A stretch of DNA of 64,000 nucleotides from Tetrahymena thermophila SB210 (Eukaryota > Ciliophora > Oligohymenophorea > Hymenostomatida > Tetrahymenidae). Below, in pieces: positions 62,527 through 64,000 of the stretch (position 1 is the stretch's first letter; the number at the start of each line of letters is the position of its first letter). The stretch spans positions 1,054,001-1,118,000 of the forward strand of contig NW_002476559.1 in NCBI RefSeq assembly GCF_000189635.1, in the 5' to 3' direction. The notes beneath the pieces are model-generated. The model saw only the letters and a program-made list of their open reading frames with translations. It made no database searches and had not been told where the DNA came from. A program made the translations under genes and the position numbers.

Positions 62527-64000
62527 TCACTTTAAATCTTGTAATAAATTAGACTCTCTGTATTATCTACCTCCTCTTAACCTGAATTCTTCAAATTCTT
62601 AGAGTGCTGCAGCTTTAGCAGAAGGATTTTCAAAATTAGTATTATAAAGAGTAACTTTCTTATAATATTTTTTCTTTTCATAGCAAAAGTATCTGAGATA
62701 ATTAACTGCTGCCACTTTTTTATTTAAATTTGAAATGAAATAAAAATAAATACTTTAAATTCATTTTTTAAATATCTTACATATACTCTTGATAGCAAGA
62801 TAGGATGTACCATATGTACCTATTCCTAGCATAACGTAGGGAGTCTAAGCAAAGAATAAATTGACTGATATTAGCAGTGTTACGAAAACTGCATTTAACA
62901 ATAACCATTTACCAACAAACTAAACTTTATTTAAATAAAAGTTTGTCTTTTCAGAGTCTTTGCCGATACCTTTTGTTCCCCATGTAACATCATCAACATT
63001 ACAAAATGCATAGATTAAAAGGACATGATTGTATATAGGCTAATAAATGGTGAAACTAAACCATGACTTAAACATGAACCACACAAGTTTGTATTGAGGG
63101 CAGATATGAACAACGGCAATAATCACATAACTGGCAACATTTGTAGCCAAAAGAGCTATGATATACCAGTACAAGGTATTATCAAGCTCTTTAAAGCCAA
63201 CTATAACATTGTTCTTTCTGTTGTAAATATTAAGTGCTACGCTTACTAAAACAATACCAGCAATTAGCAAAGACTATTTTAAAGAATTAATTAAAAATAC
63301 AAAAATATTAATTAATTAATTATTTTTTTACACTAACTGAGATGATAGCAGAAAGAACCTTGAACACAGTCATACCAAATTCTTGAGTTTTCTTATTTTA
63401 AAAGCAAATAAGTGATGAATTAATTATATATTGATATATAAATAATTTAAAAATTACAAGTTAGTCAACCAATTTTTTAAGCTCGAATTTCTTTGTCTTT
63501 AAAGTGTGAATGCTCTCTTGTTTAATTTCTTATAACTCTCTAATTGTATAATTTCCTTTTCTCTCTTTTATGTCATGTATCTTTTTTTCATATTGTATTT
63601 CTATTTTTCTTATTTTTTATACAGCAGCGTTTCTAGATCTTTCATCTTACAACTTCTGCTCTAGCTCATTTCTAAGTCTACCAATTTCATTAAGCTCATG
63701 ATCTTCCAAGCTCTATTCTATAATTTTATTATATAGTTGTTTATTGCCTCCTTTAACCTTCAAAACTAAACTTGCAAATATAATGCATAGAATGCAAACT
63801 ATGAAGATTGCAGGAATCAAATTCAAGGCTATTAATGCAAATCTAAATATTATTTTTAAAACATTAAATATAATTAATTAATTAAGTTAGAAATTAATTT
63901 ATTTACGATGGATCATCTTTAATTGTACAAATTTAATAGCAAAGAGTTTATTTTTTAAGTTCTACTAAAGGATTGCACATCTAATCATCTGGTTATGTAT
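62527..64000 (-). CDS. Chitin-synthase-like glycosyltransferase, 3' part (5' end beyond window)
   Basis: Processive family-2 glycosyltransferases of this type polymerise GlcNAc at the plasma membrane. Exons on the minus strand: >64000-63907, 63842-63458, 63391-63332, 63273-62781 and 62714-62527; all GT-AG with matching phases (2,0,0,1). Diagnostic is YAFCNVDDVTWGTKG, close to the WGTKG block that ends the catalytic part of chitin synthases, set among TM helices (LLIAGIVLVSVAL; YWYIIALLATNVASYVIIAV; WLLLNAVFVTLLISV). Upstream in the protein, a TM helix (LNLIPAIFIVCILCIIFASL) is followed by a ~90-residue charged coiled coil (LRNELEQKLQDERSRNAAVQK). The C-terminus is a short cytosolic tail. The catalytic QxxRW region would lie to the right of the window, so activity cannot be judged. 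Confidence 0.82.

Overview
This window reads as nuclear DNA of an oligohymenophorean ciliate of the Tetrahymena/Ichthyophthirius type. It is extremely AT-rich. Conserved proteins are readable only if TAA and TAG encode Gln and TGA is the sole stop, and every gene closed here ends at TGA. Introns are mostly 41-190 nt GT-AG introns with AT-rich interiors, longer than the ~25 nt introns of Paramecium. Standard-code ORF calling breaks most genes, so exons were joined by hand using the ciliate code, splice dinucleotides and phase bookkeeping. Spacers consist of AAAT/TTAA-type simple sequence. No telomere repeat, tRNA, rRNA, CRISPR array or bacterial-type operon was found.

Layout, left to right. 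222-1745 (+): multi-exon coiled-coil protein with an unresolved 3' end. 2910-10095 (+): 14-exon full-length ABCA transporter. 11232-17214 (+): membrane-anchored hybrid histidine kinase. 17563-19517 (+): LRR-like protein, followed at 19518-21400 by degenerate LRR exon relics in repeated intron-like DNA. 21675-23373 (-): two LITAF-domain proteins flanking a short tandem repeat with an embedded long hairpin. 25118-26749 (-): unknown Q/S-rich protein. 27081-27976: noncoding tandem duplication. 28819-30645 (-): multi-span membrane protein with a long disordered tail. 31024-31314 (-) and 33139-33582 (+): orphan coding islands. 34544-35686 (+): DHRS4-like short-chain dehydrogenase. 35815-36490: second noncoding tandem duplication. 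36573-38198 (+): Cys/His-motif coiled-coil protein. 39607-40758 and 41423-42595 (+): two TPR-like tandem paralogues. 44155-45504 (+): CinA-like plus nucleotidyltransferase fusion. 46783-49808 (-): C2HC zinc-finger N/Q/S-rich protein. 51613-53564 (+): TBC1D20-type Rab GAP with a C-terminal membrane segment. 54051-54120: GC-rich hairpin island. 54420-57316 (-): secretory/TM RING-H2 ligase candidate. 58651-61569 (+): divergent protein kinase. 62527-64000 (-): 3' part of a chitin-synthase-like gene that runs off the right edge.

The genes do not form one pathway. Several products point to membranes and signalling: ABCA transporter, hybrid kinase, LITAF proteins, TBC GAP, TM-RING, chitin synthase and the four-span protein. 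Long Asn/Gln/Ser-rich segments recur in the histidine kinase, C2HC protein, RING protein, protein kinase and two unknown proteins. The strongest leads are the CinA-nucleotidyltransferase fusion, insertions inside the hybrid kinase core domains, the kinase with altered HRD and DFG motifs, the chitin-synthase end with an internal coiled coil, and the unexplained hairpins and tandem noncoding duplications.
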